DNA from: Glandiceps talaboti | Taxonomy: Eukaryota; Hemichordata; Enteropneusta; Spengelidae | Assembly: GCF_964340395.1 (NCBI RefSeq) | Contig: NC_135549.1 | Location: 18,027,842-18,091,841 of the forward strand | Length of the DNA stretch: 64,000 nt | Direction of reading: 5' to 3' | In this document: in pieces, positions 23,812 to 35,917 of the stretch | How the letters are laid out: each line of letters opens with the position of its first letter | Numbering within the stretch: position 1 is the first letter of the stretch | Program-made: the position numbers and the translations under genes | The notes under the pieces: model-generated | What the model saw: the letters and a program-made list of their open reading frames with translations, nothing else | Told to the model about the DNA's origin: nothing | Databases searched by the model: none

Positions 23812-24211
23812 CCATTGCTCGGTTGACGGCAACGCGGTCAAAGATATCGGGTTCTTTGCACAATACACGTGTATATAGAAATGATGTCCCTTAAATTTCC
23901 CCTCTTTTCATTCTTGCTCTTTTCAACTACAATATAGATTTTGATAATTTCCATAGGTCTCACGAGATATACTCTTCAAGGAAAAACAAGTTCGTGTCGG
24001 GGTTTGACACGAGAATAGTCTGTGCTTGGAGTAATTATACTGTCAGTATAATTTCTCAAAGGTATGTGTTATCGTGGAAGTTTAAACATTATTTATACTT
24101 TAATGGTGTTATAGATTTTGACCCAAGCTATGCATGCCACGGTCACAAGCTATATTGCGTCAGATCGATTTGCCAAACAAGTTTGCCAGAATTAACGCAT
24201 CCCATCAAACC

Positions 24212-24241
24212 ATGGACCCTCCACAAAGGTGGAGTGTCTAT
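24212..24241. mobile_element. Micro-palindrome insertion 2 (30 bp)
   Basis: It starts ATGGACCCTCCAC and ends GTGGAGTGTCTAT; the arms match with two differences. The flanks CATCAAACC (24203-24211) and GGTCAAACA (24242-24250) share six of nine bases, so this looks like an older insertion. Confidence 0.6.
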
Positions 24242-24479
24242 GGTCAAACAAATGACAGGTCGCAGAAACTATGGTCATGGAAGTATGAACGTCGTTTATA
24301 CTTGTACGCCGTGACATACAATGAGCGCAGTGCCATGATTGACCGGATTATTCAGTGTCGACAATCCCAGTTAATATAATCCCAAAGGCAAACTTGTTTT
24401 ATTTACCACCTTGCCAAGCAACACAGGGTGGTGGCGAGGCGAAGTTGTAATGTACTGTCGCTTTGATATTCACGATTTT

Positions 24480-25408
24480 GGAAAGGAAATAGATAACATC
24501 GGGTTAGATCTTGAGAGTAAATAAGAAGAAAAGAAGAGTTAATTTGAAATCAGTGATAAACGAGTTGTCTATTTTTAAGAAACTAAATATAAGGAAAGCT
24601 ATGGGTCCTGATAACATATGTGGTAGGTTACTGAATGTCTATGCATCGCAGTTAGCTAGTGTTTCCAGTAGATTGTTCAATTGGTCGTACAATGATCATA
24701 CCTACGATATCAACCATTTGGAAAACATCTACCATCTGTCCGGTCCCTAAAAACTTCCAAGGCATCGTCCTGTAGCACTGACTTCCATTGTGATGAAATG
24801 CTTCGAGCGTATTTTACTTTGTCAAAACCCACAAAAACATTCACACCTTGACCCATACCAATTTACATATTAAAGTAATAGAGGTACTGATAATGCAACT
24901 CTCACATTACTTCACGATGCGTATACACATCTTGAAAAACCAAGTTCATTTGTAAGACTATTGGTTATTGATTTTTCATCAGTCGTTAACAGAAGTCAAC
25001 CAAACATGATGGCTCATAAACTTAGTTATTTAAACGTTAACCCCAAACTCATCCTCTGGATAATGGATTTTCTTGTCAACCTTTCCCAGTTTGTTCGCTA
25101 CCAAAAATTAAGTTCAGCCTTCCATTCAACATTTAGGGGTGCCTCACAGAGCACGATACTCTCACACAAACTATTTACACTTTACACAAATGACTGCTCA
25201 TCAGGTACCGATACAAATCCACTTATCAAATATTCTGATAACTCTGCATTAGTTGACCTGTCAAATTCTGACCGTACTTATTTCGATGAAGTTGATAGGT
25301 TTGTTACTTGGTGTAAAGAAAACTACTTGGACGAAAGGTCGACTTTAGGAAGAACCCTAAAGTAGTGCCCGACCTTTTTATTGACAATGTTAAAGTTGAA
25401 CAGGTGAC

Positions 25409-25440
<32 letters not shown>

Positions 25441-25510
25441 ACTCGGTGAGTATCAATCTGCTAAGACAGTGCTCTATACCGCAGTGGCAGAGCGTAATAG
25501 TTTTGGTAGT

Positions 25511-25607
<97 letters not shown>

Positions 25608-26056
25608 AACAGTCTTGGATAATAAATCAAATGTTAAGGCCAACACAGATTTCATTAACAAGAAATGTCAATCTAGAGTTTACTGTCTACAACAATTGAG
25701 GGGCCTAAAATTTTGTAAATGCCAAGGTATTACAGACATTCTATCGGAGTTTTGAGTCGGTTTAACATTTTCTTTTTTGTGCTGGTTTGGTAGTCTAGGG
25801 ACTAGCTACAAGAGTGTCTTGAACAAAATTGTAAATGTGTTTAGTAAAGTATTGAGTGAAAAGTAGACTAATTTGAATGAAATGTTTACATCTCGTGTAC
25901 AAAACAAAGCTGGGAAAATGGTAAATGACAAAGGCCACATTATGTCCCAACACTTTGAACTCCTGCCATCAGGGAGACGATTTCGTGTCCCTAAATTCAG
26001 AACAGTCAGAACCAAATCAAGTTTTGTGCCCACTTCAACTAAATTTTAAACCAAAC
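24480..26056 (+). mobile_element. Rex1/CR1-like LINE remnant
   Basis: Successive + strand pieces read LNIRKAMGPDNICGRLL, a degraded RPVALTSIVMKCFER, LLVIDFSSVVNRSQP, WIMDFLVN, FTLYTNDC, YSDNSALVDL (active-site F/Y-A-D-D changed to YSDN), [48 protein letters not shown] and LLPSGRRFRVPKFRT. The order and wording fit the Rex1/Babar branch of CR1-like elements. Stops, frame changes and the lost catalytic Asp make it inactive. Two AT microsatellites split the frame at 25411-25605. Confidence 0.85.
25411..25605. repeat. Two (AT)n runs bracketing ~76 bp of foreign sequence inside LINE coding DNA
   Basis: AT runs at about 25411-25440 and 25517-25605 flank a non-LINE segment. LINE coding resumes immediately after with GGAACAGTCTTGGAT (GTVLD). 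Confidence 0.85.
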
Positions 26057-26084
26057 TAAATAATTCTATTTCAAAGACATCTGC

Positions 26085-26235
26085 TCTGCATTCCAGATTG
26101 GAAGAACCGCGTTTTTTTTATTGTCTTTTTTAAGTTGATGACCATTTCTGGCAAGACTTCACTCAATATTTTCTCGATTTTACTGATTTTTCTTCTTTAT
26201 TAAAAAGGTTTAGGGTCGGCACCGGATTTCTAGAA
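26085..26235 (-). mobile_element. Partial copy of a TAA-flanked MITE family
   Basis: It shares CAGATTGGA.GAAC, ATTGTCTTTTT.AAGTTGATG and TTTAGGGTCGGCA with the full copy at 29335-29687, in the same orientation. The ends are missing. Confidence 0.6.
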
Positions 26236-26487
26236 TGGAAGCGTTTGGGGAGTTATGTGTGATTTATTTGTTGAGAAAGGTTCAAAGACAATAAATATCG
26301 CCATAAGGTGGCACTTGCCGTTCCAGTGAGGAACGACTAGTGCCACCACGGTAGTACTCGACAATTCGATGGACCACGGCCAAGTCCGCCATTCACAATT
26401 TTCAAATCACTTGAAATAAAGCAATCTGGCAAAACTCGCCCATGTGCATTTACAATCTTGTCGCAACTAATTCTAGTAGGTAAAACC

Positions 26488-26509
26488 ATAGACCCTCCAC
26501 CCTGTCTAT
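26488..26509. mobile_element. Micro-palindrome insertion 3 (22 bp) with perfect 9-bp target duplication
   Basis: It starts ATAGACCC and ends CTGTCTAT. The exact 9-bp direct repeat GGTAAAACC lies at 26479-26487 and 26510-26518. This is the shortest and cleanest member of the family. Confidence 0.75.
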
Positions 26510-27229
26510 GGTAAAACCTAGTCGCATTCATAACTTTCATCGAGGGTAAGGTAATTTTAGTCATCAACTTCTATAAAGTCCAAAATGAAACGATAAAACA
26601 TGTACATTTTGGAAATTATCCCATGTATAATGCCAGATTATAAAGTGACAAAGAGTGGTTCATCTGAGTGGATAGCTTAACCTCTTGACGATTTATAAAC
26701 AATGGGAAATAGGCAACTATCTCGATGTTCATTTTAACCTATTTTCCCAGAGAATATTTTCAGAACTGGTATCCAAATTACCAAGATCACGTTTTTCATA
26801 TTTACTGATATGCCGCTTTAGTTATGGCCGGTTTTGTGGGATGTTTTGCGTGCACAATGTAAACCACAGACAAGGCATGTAAACTTCTACTTGCAAACCC
26901 GTCTATTTCAGGCTTGGCCTCTTACCACTCTTGGAGGAATTGTACTGACTCCTCCAAGACCACGTCTGACACAGTGGCCTGAAACCCATAGTCTATCGCG
27001 AGTATATTGTCTACCCTTCAAGAGACACACATTCTCTGCCAGTCACCCTTTTAAAAATACGCTTGTTAAACGTCTGCTCCTGGAGTTAAATTTGGTTCAA
27101 CTCATGAGCAAAATATTTGTACGTGACTCCGGGCCCCTTTCAGACAATCAGAATTTTCACGCACGTCCCAATTCGTTTTTTTCCCGTGACAACAATTTTT
27201 CTCCTGAGCCTCCCCCTACCCTAATCTAG

Positions 27230-28255
27230 TTCCTGACGACCGTATTCCAATTTTACACTACATCTTTACATATTACGTATAGTCAATGTCATTACTCTCG
27301 TTGCCGATGTGTTGGCAATTATATACATGTATATATATAATATCCATAATCACAACATATTTCCTGCTCAAAGAAGAACTGTTTCAGCTTATTCCATTTC
27401 GATATAAACAGAGTCCAGGGATAAAATACCCATGTACTACTCCTTATATTACTGGCTAGGTAATGTCAACCGTAAAATAATCCAAGCACCAGCGTCCCTA
27501 AAATCCGTGAAACAGTGTCGATATTACAGTATTTTGCTGACACATTACTTTCTGTAACTGGTCTATATTTGTGATATCATGGTAAATATGCTTGGAATTT
27601 ATGGCCTAACAAACCAGACATTACGTAGATTTGAATATTGAAGAAAATCAAAAACAAAAACAAGGCCATGGCCATGGCCGGTCAGGTACTGATATTAGTA
27701 CTTTAGACATCAGTGGGGGTCACACTTGGTCATTGAAACTATATTGACCGACCAAAATTCTAAACATCACGGATAAATAATTTCATATCGAAATGTATGT
27801 ACGGAGATTCAGGTTTTTAGACCACGTGGCTTTGACATGACATCATCAGCTAAATTTGCAATACGAAAGTAACGTAAAACATGGATGTATCTAGTAGGGA
27901 GCAAAGTCCGCATGTCTGTATGGATGTTTGAAGATTTACTATCGGTATATGGGAGGCATAGAGGGAAATATTTGAATAGCGTTATTTAACGTTACATAAT
28001 TCATAACTGACTACTAAACTACCGTCAAGAGGATTGTTTTTGCTTCCATTTATCTGTATTAATTTTTTTTAAAGGCAGTGATGGTGACTGCCAATGCCGG
28101 TAGTGAAAATATGGCCCGCACATTCTGAAGATTTTTGTATCATACAAGTTCAATGTTGTAGCTGAGAATGTGATTTATATTTATAACTCAGTAGAATGGG
28201 TACCGGTACTGATGCGAGGGATGTGAACCAACCTTTGTGTTGCGTGCTTTTTAAT
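27230..28255. other. No gene recognised
   Basis: Ordinary AT-rich sequence. The only structure noted is a short CCATGGCCATGGCCGG run near 27667. Confidence 0.5.
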
Positions 28256-28259
28256 ATCA

Positions 28260-28316
28260 CCGTGTGTGTGTGTGTGCGTGTGTGTGTGTGTGTGTTGTTT
28301 GTTTGTTTGTTTGTAA
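28260..28316. repeat. (GT)n(GTTT)n microsatellite
   Basis: A GT run is followed by GTTT units. Confidence 0.9.
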
Positions 28317-28934
28317 TGTAGATTCGTCGTTGATATACTGCTACTAGATCAGACCGTGGGTTATACTTCCATGATCAGAACATGACCAGACACAACTCTC
28401 CACGGCACCATTTTGGTTTTGCAACTTTGATTACTTTGTTTTGAATAGCTTTTGTCAAGTTCTTGACTTTCCTGATATGACAATAAAGCAAGGGCGGTGA
28501 AATATATAAAAAACAAGACAATTTTGAAACTTTTAGTGGAAAATGTTAGTGAAGACACAGTTTACCCGCATAAATTAACTAACAAAAGACAAAAGAAATG
28601 TACACATGGTTCATTTTCTAGGTGTCGACCTCATGAATATGCACCAAGATTTAGAACCGAGTCAGCTTTAAATGCGTTCACACCTCCAAATCTGGTCTGG
28701 ACAATATTGTCTGGGCTTAGTCACCCTTTTATGCGGACTACAGAGCGGCCCTGGTGCGGACTATTTCTGCCACCTATTAATGCCTGAAAGTCAAGTGGCA
28801 TATGCTGAGGTTGTGTACAACCAGCAACCCATAACATTTTAGCAATCTACAGTTCTACCTCAGTATGGCTATTAGCCATGCTAGGTAGTTACTATAATGA
28901 TTAATATAATGGTTGTCTTGGTAAAAGTTGTCGA

Positions 28935-28990
28935 CCCCCCCCCCCCAAAAAAAAAAAGAAGAAAAAAAAAAGAAAAAAAGAAAAAAAAAG
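28935..28990. repeat. Poly-C followed by A-rich purine tract
   Basis: About 13 C are followed by about 40 bp of A with scattered G, a sharp switch of strand composition. Confidence 0.85.
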
Positions 28991-29334
28991 ATCAACAAAA
29001 CATTCTATGATATTGAAAGCGCTCCTGGCATGTAATTCCATAGAACAGTTTCCTGTAGGGAATGGCAGCGATTTCATTCAAACTCAAAGACAGAGATGTT
29101 GCTAACCAACGTGAACAGCCATAAAAAATTGTATGTGAATGAGTATGACTCTGAGATCCCGCTAACGGTTTCATTGTTGTCGGTCTAACCAGAGACACTG
29201 GAGAACTTCACTGTCTATGATCTAATCGTATTGCTCAGTGTGAAAACCGTGCAAAGCGTTACTATTTTGGCGTTGTATTTTCGCACATTTTTGGTTCACA
29301 AGGGTCCAATAATTTAAGCTTGAGTTAGGAAATA

Positions 29335-29687
29335 GGCCTATTAAAAAAATTGTGTTGTTCCGATTAGGCAAAATAAATAAATAGGTGGGGTAGGTAGATT
29401 TATTTTTATTCATGTGCGAGTGTCTAATTCTGGTTTTCCATTTTTTCCAAATGATCTCTGTGTTATTGGCTTCTTTCCATTAGATGTACAACCATTACAG
29501 ATTGGAGGAACAGTTTTATATTGTCTTTTTAAGTTGATGTCAGTTTCTGCATCCACTATGTCTCGTGAGACTTCACAATTGTTGCGATTTTGTTAGTTTT
29601 TCAAGAACACGTAAAAAAAAGTTAAGGGTCGGCAGTGAAAAACTAGGTGGGTCGGGTAACAGAAACCAAACAGTTATTTTTTAGGCC
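29335..29687 (-). mobile_element. MITE, TAA-flanked family, copy D
   Basis: The ends GGCCTATTAAAAAA and its inverted partner TTTTTTAGGCC lie at the borders; the flanks are ATA and TAA. The interior matches copy C (38192-38568) in reverse orientation through 'ACCATTACAGATTGGA' and 'AAGTTGATGTCAGTTTC'. Confidence 0.75.
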
Positions 29688-30283
29688 TAAGGCATAACGT
29701 AGCATATAAATCTACCCAACCTGCGCGAGCAAGATCTGCATCGGTCAATGTAATATTTACATGGTCTATTACAATTTGGTAAAGTGTACCATTGTATATG
29801 CTTGTGCGAGACGTAAAAAACATCATGCCGTCTAATTGTACGAAACGATTTAGTCACTATGGTTTTGAAGTCAGTGAGATAATGTTTGTGAAGTACCCGG
29901 TATCGTGATGTTATCGCTTGTATAGAAAAACCATCACTGAGGCAAAATCTCACTTTTATCATCATTCATTTTTTAAAGTCTTCAATCATGCCAATTAAAA
30001 ATATGGATACTGCAGTCATTTATGTGACTTTTTTTCCAAAAATGTTTATCGTGCATCTCGATTATATTTTTTTTCGTCTTCGTAACATCTTTTTTTTTTA
30101 TTGTGCCAAAAGTAGTAGCTACCACATATAGAACAGTGGAAAAATACCGAATGAGACTCAGAAATGTAAAATCATTTACTTCAATGTCCAAATCAAATGC
30201 GGACATCAGAAAATGATGCATGCACGTTGTGATGGACTCGTGATTAGCTCTAGTCCAGATGCCAATTGGTATCTAACTAAACC

Positions 30284-30317
30284 ATAGACAATAGAGAGGG
30301 TCCTCTCTATTTTCTAT
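30284..30317. mobile_element. Micro-palindrome insertion 4 (34 bp)
   Basis: It starts ATAGACAATAGAGAGG and ends CCTCTCTATTTTCTAT; 16 of 17 arm positions around the central GT pair when the palindrome is extended into the flank. The flanks AACTAAACC (30275-30283) and GACTAAACC (30318-30326) match at eight of nine. The related DNA at 22971-22979 has a single ACTAAACC and no palindrome, so it acts as an empty site. Confidence 0.8.
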
Positions 30318-30399
30318 GACTAAACCAAGTTTAGTGAGTGGAGGTGTAAATGGTAACGATACTGTTTAGGAACACGGTGATAGGAACTAGACGAGATTA

Positions 30400-33390
30400 G
30401 CACTGACAACACACGCTCCGCGAACTCCAGCAAAGAGGCCTGGTGGGGTATATAGAGACTTGTCAGAGTTGTCGGAGCTACTGTTCATGTACATATAAGT
30501 TCCACGTATTCTCAATTTATTTCGTGCTGGATAGAAAACAGTCAGTATAGTCCTTGTGTTCTCCAGTGTATAGCCGATGGATTGGATAGTGAGAGTCATG
30601 ATATGTGTGATACATTGTAGTTTATACACCAGAACTGAATTTTAGACTGATCCCGTCGGCATCTTCAGAGAAAGCATCAAGCGGGTACCACAATAAACTG
30701 AAAACGTAACGACTATAAGCATAACTATAAGTTTTAATTTACATGGAACTACGGTCATATTTGATAAGCTTATCCCCCACTTCCACATATGGTCTCATAC
30801 CCCTTGGTCAGCGAAAAGCCAATCATGTTCATGTCCGGACATACGAGTTATAAATGGGGCGGTCATATGGGTTAAGTTAGGGTGGAATATAATATATGGA
30901 AAAAGTCTGATTGATACTGGCTGTGATGGGTAGTAGAGCATTTTTTAATTGTCAAAAACAGGGTTGGGGGCCGAATGATATGATTCAAAACGTCATGACT
31001 TTCTGGTATATCTTTGTTGTCATGGTGTGTTTCCAGTTGAGGATGGCTGTCTTTGACTGGCTACAACAGTAAGTGACTGATTTTGAAAGCAAAGAAAGTG
31101 GAAGAACATTGGTGTTAGTTAAAAAACTATTGTTATTAAAGATATACAAGTAAACGCAGCAAAACAATTGAGAGTCGGTACGGAAAGGAACAGATGACCA
31201 CAGGAAGGTGTTCAGCTGTTCTTCATTGTTCTTTGCAATTTGACGACCGGGCGATCACATACTAGTAGTTGTCAGTGTTTTCGCTAAAGCAAAATACACG
31301 GAGATGGTTCAAAATCACTTGACTATCATTTCACTCTTATTTAAATCTACAAATATCTCATTAATATTTTCTCCCAGCTTACTTCAAACTATATGACATT
31401 TTCCATGAAAAAAAGGTGCGTATCTGGAGCAAAGAAGTGTTTCAGATATCAGAGTGTTCACGTTTGCGTGACCAAGACATAGACATAGACTGGCAAGCGA
31501 CGCCATGAATTGTGATCGAATCCCAGGGTCGGATCGGTTGTAGATCAGTGTTCATGATAATTCATTTGCGTGTTCAATTACTAAGTCATCGATGTAGGGT
31601 TATAAATTCAGTGACTACACCATCAACAAAGTTACTTCTTACTATAAATCATGTTGAAAAAGACCCTAGGAAAATGTCTAAGCAACAATGACGGGTGTTA
31701 CTTTTTTGCAGTGTTTATCCAAATAGTAATCGTCGAATAACGTGACCCTGGCTGAAAACTGCGACAGTGAGTGTACCATAAATTCCCAAAACAGACTGAC
31801 CAGAACAGACATATTGACACAAAAAAAGTGTGCAAGTTTACATCTTGTGACAGGTTTGGTTGGGGTCACCTCCATCGGCTAATGGTCGAAATCGTCATTG
31901 TAAAATATTTTTAATTACCCTCAACTACAAATCAGCGTATCGTTGACGATCATTTCAATCGTAAGTGTTTAGAACTGATTCAGAAGTAAAACGTAGAATT
32001 ATTAATGACAATGGTATGCAAAGTTTTGTTGTTTAACAATCATCAGCGATTTGGCATGTTTGCACAAACCACAGATACTTGTTAGTGCATACACTTTTGA
32101 TACTTCTATTCTATAAGGTAAAGGCTAAATTTAAAAAGACATGATCCCAGTATTAACTTTTTTGTTGCGGCTATATTTCCTAAGTGAGGTGTGCCAAAGA
32201 AAGTTTTCCCATGATACTTTGCGCCAGTGCGACTTTTTGACATTGTACGTTCGATGTTCCCAATGAGTAAATGGAATTTTATCGAGAAGTCTATTCATAT
32301 TTGTTTATGACAGCAAGATATTTTCAATTTTCTGTTTTTGGTCATTTTTGGGGTCAAAAACTGTCATTTGTTTTGTAAATAAAAGAATTCAAAGTAAAAA
32401 TGAATGACAGCCGCAAAACTAATCGATTGAATGGGCTGACATTTGGTGTGCAGGTATGTTAGAGTATCTGGATGAAGAATTCTTCAAGAAAATTTGAAGA
32501 TGACATTGATATGCAAATACGTCTAAAACGTGCTGTGTAGTATCATATTATAGCATAGCCATGTTATTTTACAATACTCGTGAGAAAGTAGAATTTATTG
32601 GTGAAGTAAAGTTGCTCATACACCTAAGAAAATTTGACTACACTTGAATACATAATGAGCAAATGAAATGATCACAACAATCACATATCTTTGTAATGTT
32701 ATGACTATACAAGATCTAATACAGGGACGAATGGGGTACTTATCAAATAATGCCCTCCGGAACTCAGAAATAAATGTAGATGCGCTGTACCATGCAGTTA
32801 CGATCAGCGGTTTTGAACTATGGAGGTAGGAAGGAAGGAGGTAGGAAGGATTATAGTCCTACCACCATTTCTGAACAAAATCGTTGTCCTTGAATTGGAA
32901 TGGTATGCTTTTAATACAAAAGTTGCACAAACATATGTTCTTGCTTTCAAAAGTTTTAGAATTAACACCATGATTTCACCGTCGCCCATACTGAGGTTTT
33001 CCTGCATCTATTGCTATGGATTTTGTTGGTGGGACTTTGCTGTACTGTATGAACACTTGTTCAGACTCAGGCCACTAAAACACAATTGCAAAAAAAAACC
33101 GTAAAGACACGAAGTATCGTTTTGCACAACGTTCGGCTTGAAGCAGGTTTGAAGGGTAACCATGCACGACAGAGAAGATGGGTTTAGAGCCCCATTTACA
33201 CCTAAAACAAAAAGCGATTCTAGTCTGTTCCTATTATAGTGGTCTGAGGTTCAGATCAAAGTGCCGCATTCATCCACAACATAAAAAATCATAGACCCTA
33301 CACGACTGGCGTTTGTAAAAGTCAGTTTTAAACCATAATTACTACACCTCTTTATCTTCTCGGCAAGAACATGCAGTGCTGCAATCCAAC
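30400..33390. other. No gene recognised
   Basis: Several short frames occur, but none has family wording, splice borders or composition that would support a gene. A half-copy of the CTCAGACC micro-palindrome (AGTGGTCTGAG) lies at about 33238. Confidence 0.5.
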
Positions 33391-33397
33391 GTGAGGA

Positions 33398-33443
33398 CCT
33401 CTCACCAACTTTCAGATCACTTCACATTGGGAACGTTGGTGAG
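33398..33443. repeat. Short inverted repeat
   Basis: CTCTCACCAAC and GTTGGTGAGAG form an 11-bp perfect stem with a 24-bp loop. No flanking direct repeat is visible. Confidence 0.6.
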
Positions 33444-34373
33444 AGTTCTACTAATATAATTCAGACTGAGGCAAAAAATATGGCTTTTCTGAGTTGAAAT
33501 CCGAGGTTTAAATCCTGATATCTGAAAATTCCCAATCAACCCAGATTACATTGAATAAAAAATAAGTCTAACAAACAATTTATGATTTTTCAGTCCCGAA
33601 ACTTGCTATTATCCATACACTGTATACAAAGCTAAATACACGGTGATTGGTGTATCGCCCTCCTTGACTGAGTGGGTCGGAAAAAAAATAGGTAGACTCA
33701 CTTGTCATAAATCGATTTATAAATCCACAAAGGCACTGTGACAACTAAAGCAGTCCCTTTACAGACCATTTTTCTTTAGAAATAAATAGGCTAAAACAAT
33801 ACTGAATGACAGGCAGTCCAAGGTATGCGAAACCATAAGCGAGCGCGTACTCACGATGCTAGATTAACACACTATTTTACCTGCGCATTGAAGACGCACA
33901 GTAAAAAGACCAGTTTTCAACATTAATGCAGGAAATACAAAGCTAACAATTCAAAATTGTATAAAATGTAAGAAAACAAAAAACAGGCGACAGTCAGAGC
34001 ATGCATGAACTTCGATTTACAATACCATTATTAAGTTCTTGCATTTTGGGGCTAATGAAGTCATAGAGACTAGAGTGGGCGAGTTTCATCACAGTTAGTA
34101 TAATCAATGGCACCGTGATAATTCTGACTTTCACTTGAAACTGGACCAGAACCGTCTAGGTCGGACGAGTCGTCATCATCAATTCAAAGGCGACGTAACC
34201 AAATATACACCGTGAATTCATCTTAGATCGCACCGAGTTGAACAATCATGTCTGTCATTGTAGAATGTAGACCTTTACGCTGTTTGACCGACTATTGAAG
34301 TATAACCCACATAGGTGATATTTCATTGACCTACATGGAAATGCTTGTAAATACTTTTTGCAAGTAGTAGTAG

Positions 34374-34405
34374 CTCAGACCACTCTAGTATTTTAGTGGT
34401 CTGAG
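34374..34405. mobile_element. Micro-palindrome, CTCAGACC variant (32 bp)
   Basis: CTCAGACCACT and AGTGGTCTGAG are perfect inverted ends. The flanks are GTAGTAGTAG (34364-34373) and GTAGTAGTAA (34406-34415), a 9-of-10 direct repeat, though the flank is itself repetitive. Confidence 0.6.
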
Positions 34406-34669
34406 GTAGTAGTAAGAGTTTTTGCTAACGTTTACATGCTAGCGTAGTTGTACATGTACGTATACATGTCAGTTCGTATGTACATGTACATTAAATGTAG
34501 CTCTCATCATATCATACACTGTACATGTGTGTAACCCTTTTCTTTTGCACCCTCCCCCTCCGCCTTCATGTGGTCAAACACAGACAACTAACTAACTAAA
34601 TAGTGTTACTGTTAGTTTTCTGTGGGTCAAACAATTAGTGTACACGCCTTGAATCACATGCAGGCGAGA

Positions 34670-34928
34670 TAGATTTGAATATTCATTTGTTTACTGCCCG
34701 GTTATGGGGGTGAACTCATGAATATATTCTGAACTAAATGCAAATGTATTCAAATCACTTCCGACTCGCAATCTGAACTATTTTTCAGATCGAGTATAAT
34801 CCGATTAGACAGGCGCTAATGGGAAAGTACAGAAACGTCCACCTCATCAGCATAAAAGTACAGAATTGAACTCAATCTGAACTATAGTACGGAAAATGTC
34901 GTAAACTGTACTATTTTTTCTACTAGTG
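34670..34928 (-). mobile_element. 259-bp interspersed element, copy 2 (inverted)
   Basis: It is nearly identical to 17342-17600 when inverted; I see only a few differences by eye, for example TTATGGGGG against the complement of CCCCGATAA. Confidence 0.75.
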
Positions 34929-35034
34929 GCATGCACGTAAAAGATATTATAGATTTTTTTAATTTATATATGTGAACTCTATACAATCCTATATATTGGC
35001 AGTAATTTAAAAAAAACTGAGATAGCAAAATTGC

Positions 35035-35673
35035 TTATCCATCCTGATAATGAATTTAAATTAAAATAGTTCTAGACTGGTAAAACTATTTCGTCATTAT
35101 AACTCTAATCAAAGTATAGGATAACTTTTACATTCTACATCAATATAAATACTCTCTTACACCGATGTATTTAAAAGTGACATATCAAATTCCAGTAAGA
35201 TGAAGAACACATGAAACAAATTATTGTGATAATGACACGTGCTATAAATGAAATCTGAAAGGAAAACGTTGCCTGGCTGGACAAGAATCTCCCTAACATT
35301 GCTAACGCTGTGTCTTCTGGTGCCACATATATCTCAACCAACATTGCTACACTTTCATCAACGTATGCCTAACATTGACGTGTTCATTCTGAAGTTTTCG
35401 AGACAGTAATGGGTTAATATGTAACAACCGTACTTCAAATATTATCATGCAAGACGATAACGTGGAAATGTTCATTAGATATTTGTCTGGCCACACTATA
35501 AAATGTAGCAATCATGGTCAGGTTCTTGTCGAGCCAGACGACGCTATGCTTCAGGTTTAGTTATTTTCGTTGTAATGAAAAAGGTTGTGTTGGACATACA
35601 TACATACATACATACATACATACATACATACATACATACATAAAAACATACATACATACATACATACATACAT

Positions 35674-35716
<43 letters not shown>

Positions 35717-35784
35717 TACGTACGTACGTACGTACATACATACATACATACATACATACATACATACATACATACATACTTCTT

Positions 35785-35839
<55 letters not shown>

Positions 35840-35841
35840 GG

Positions 35842-35917
<76 letters not shown>

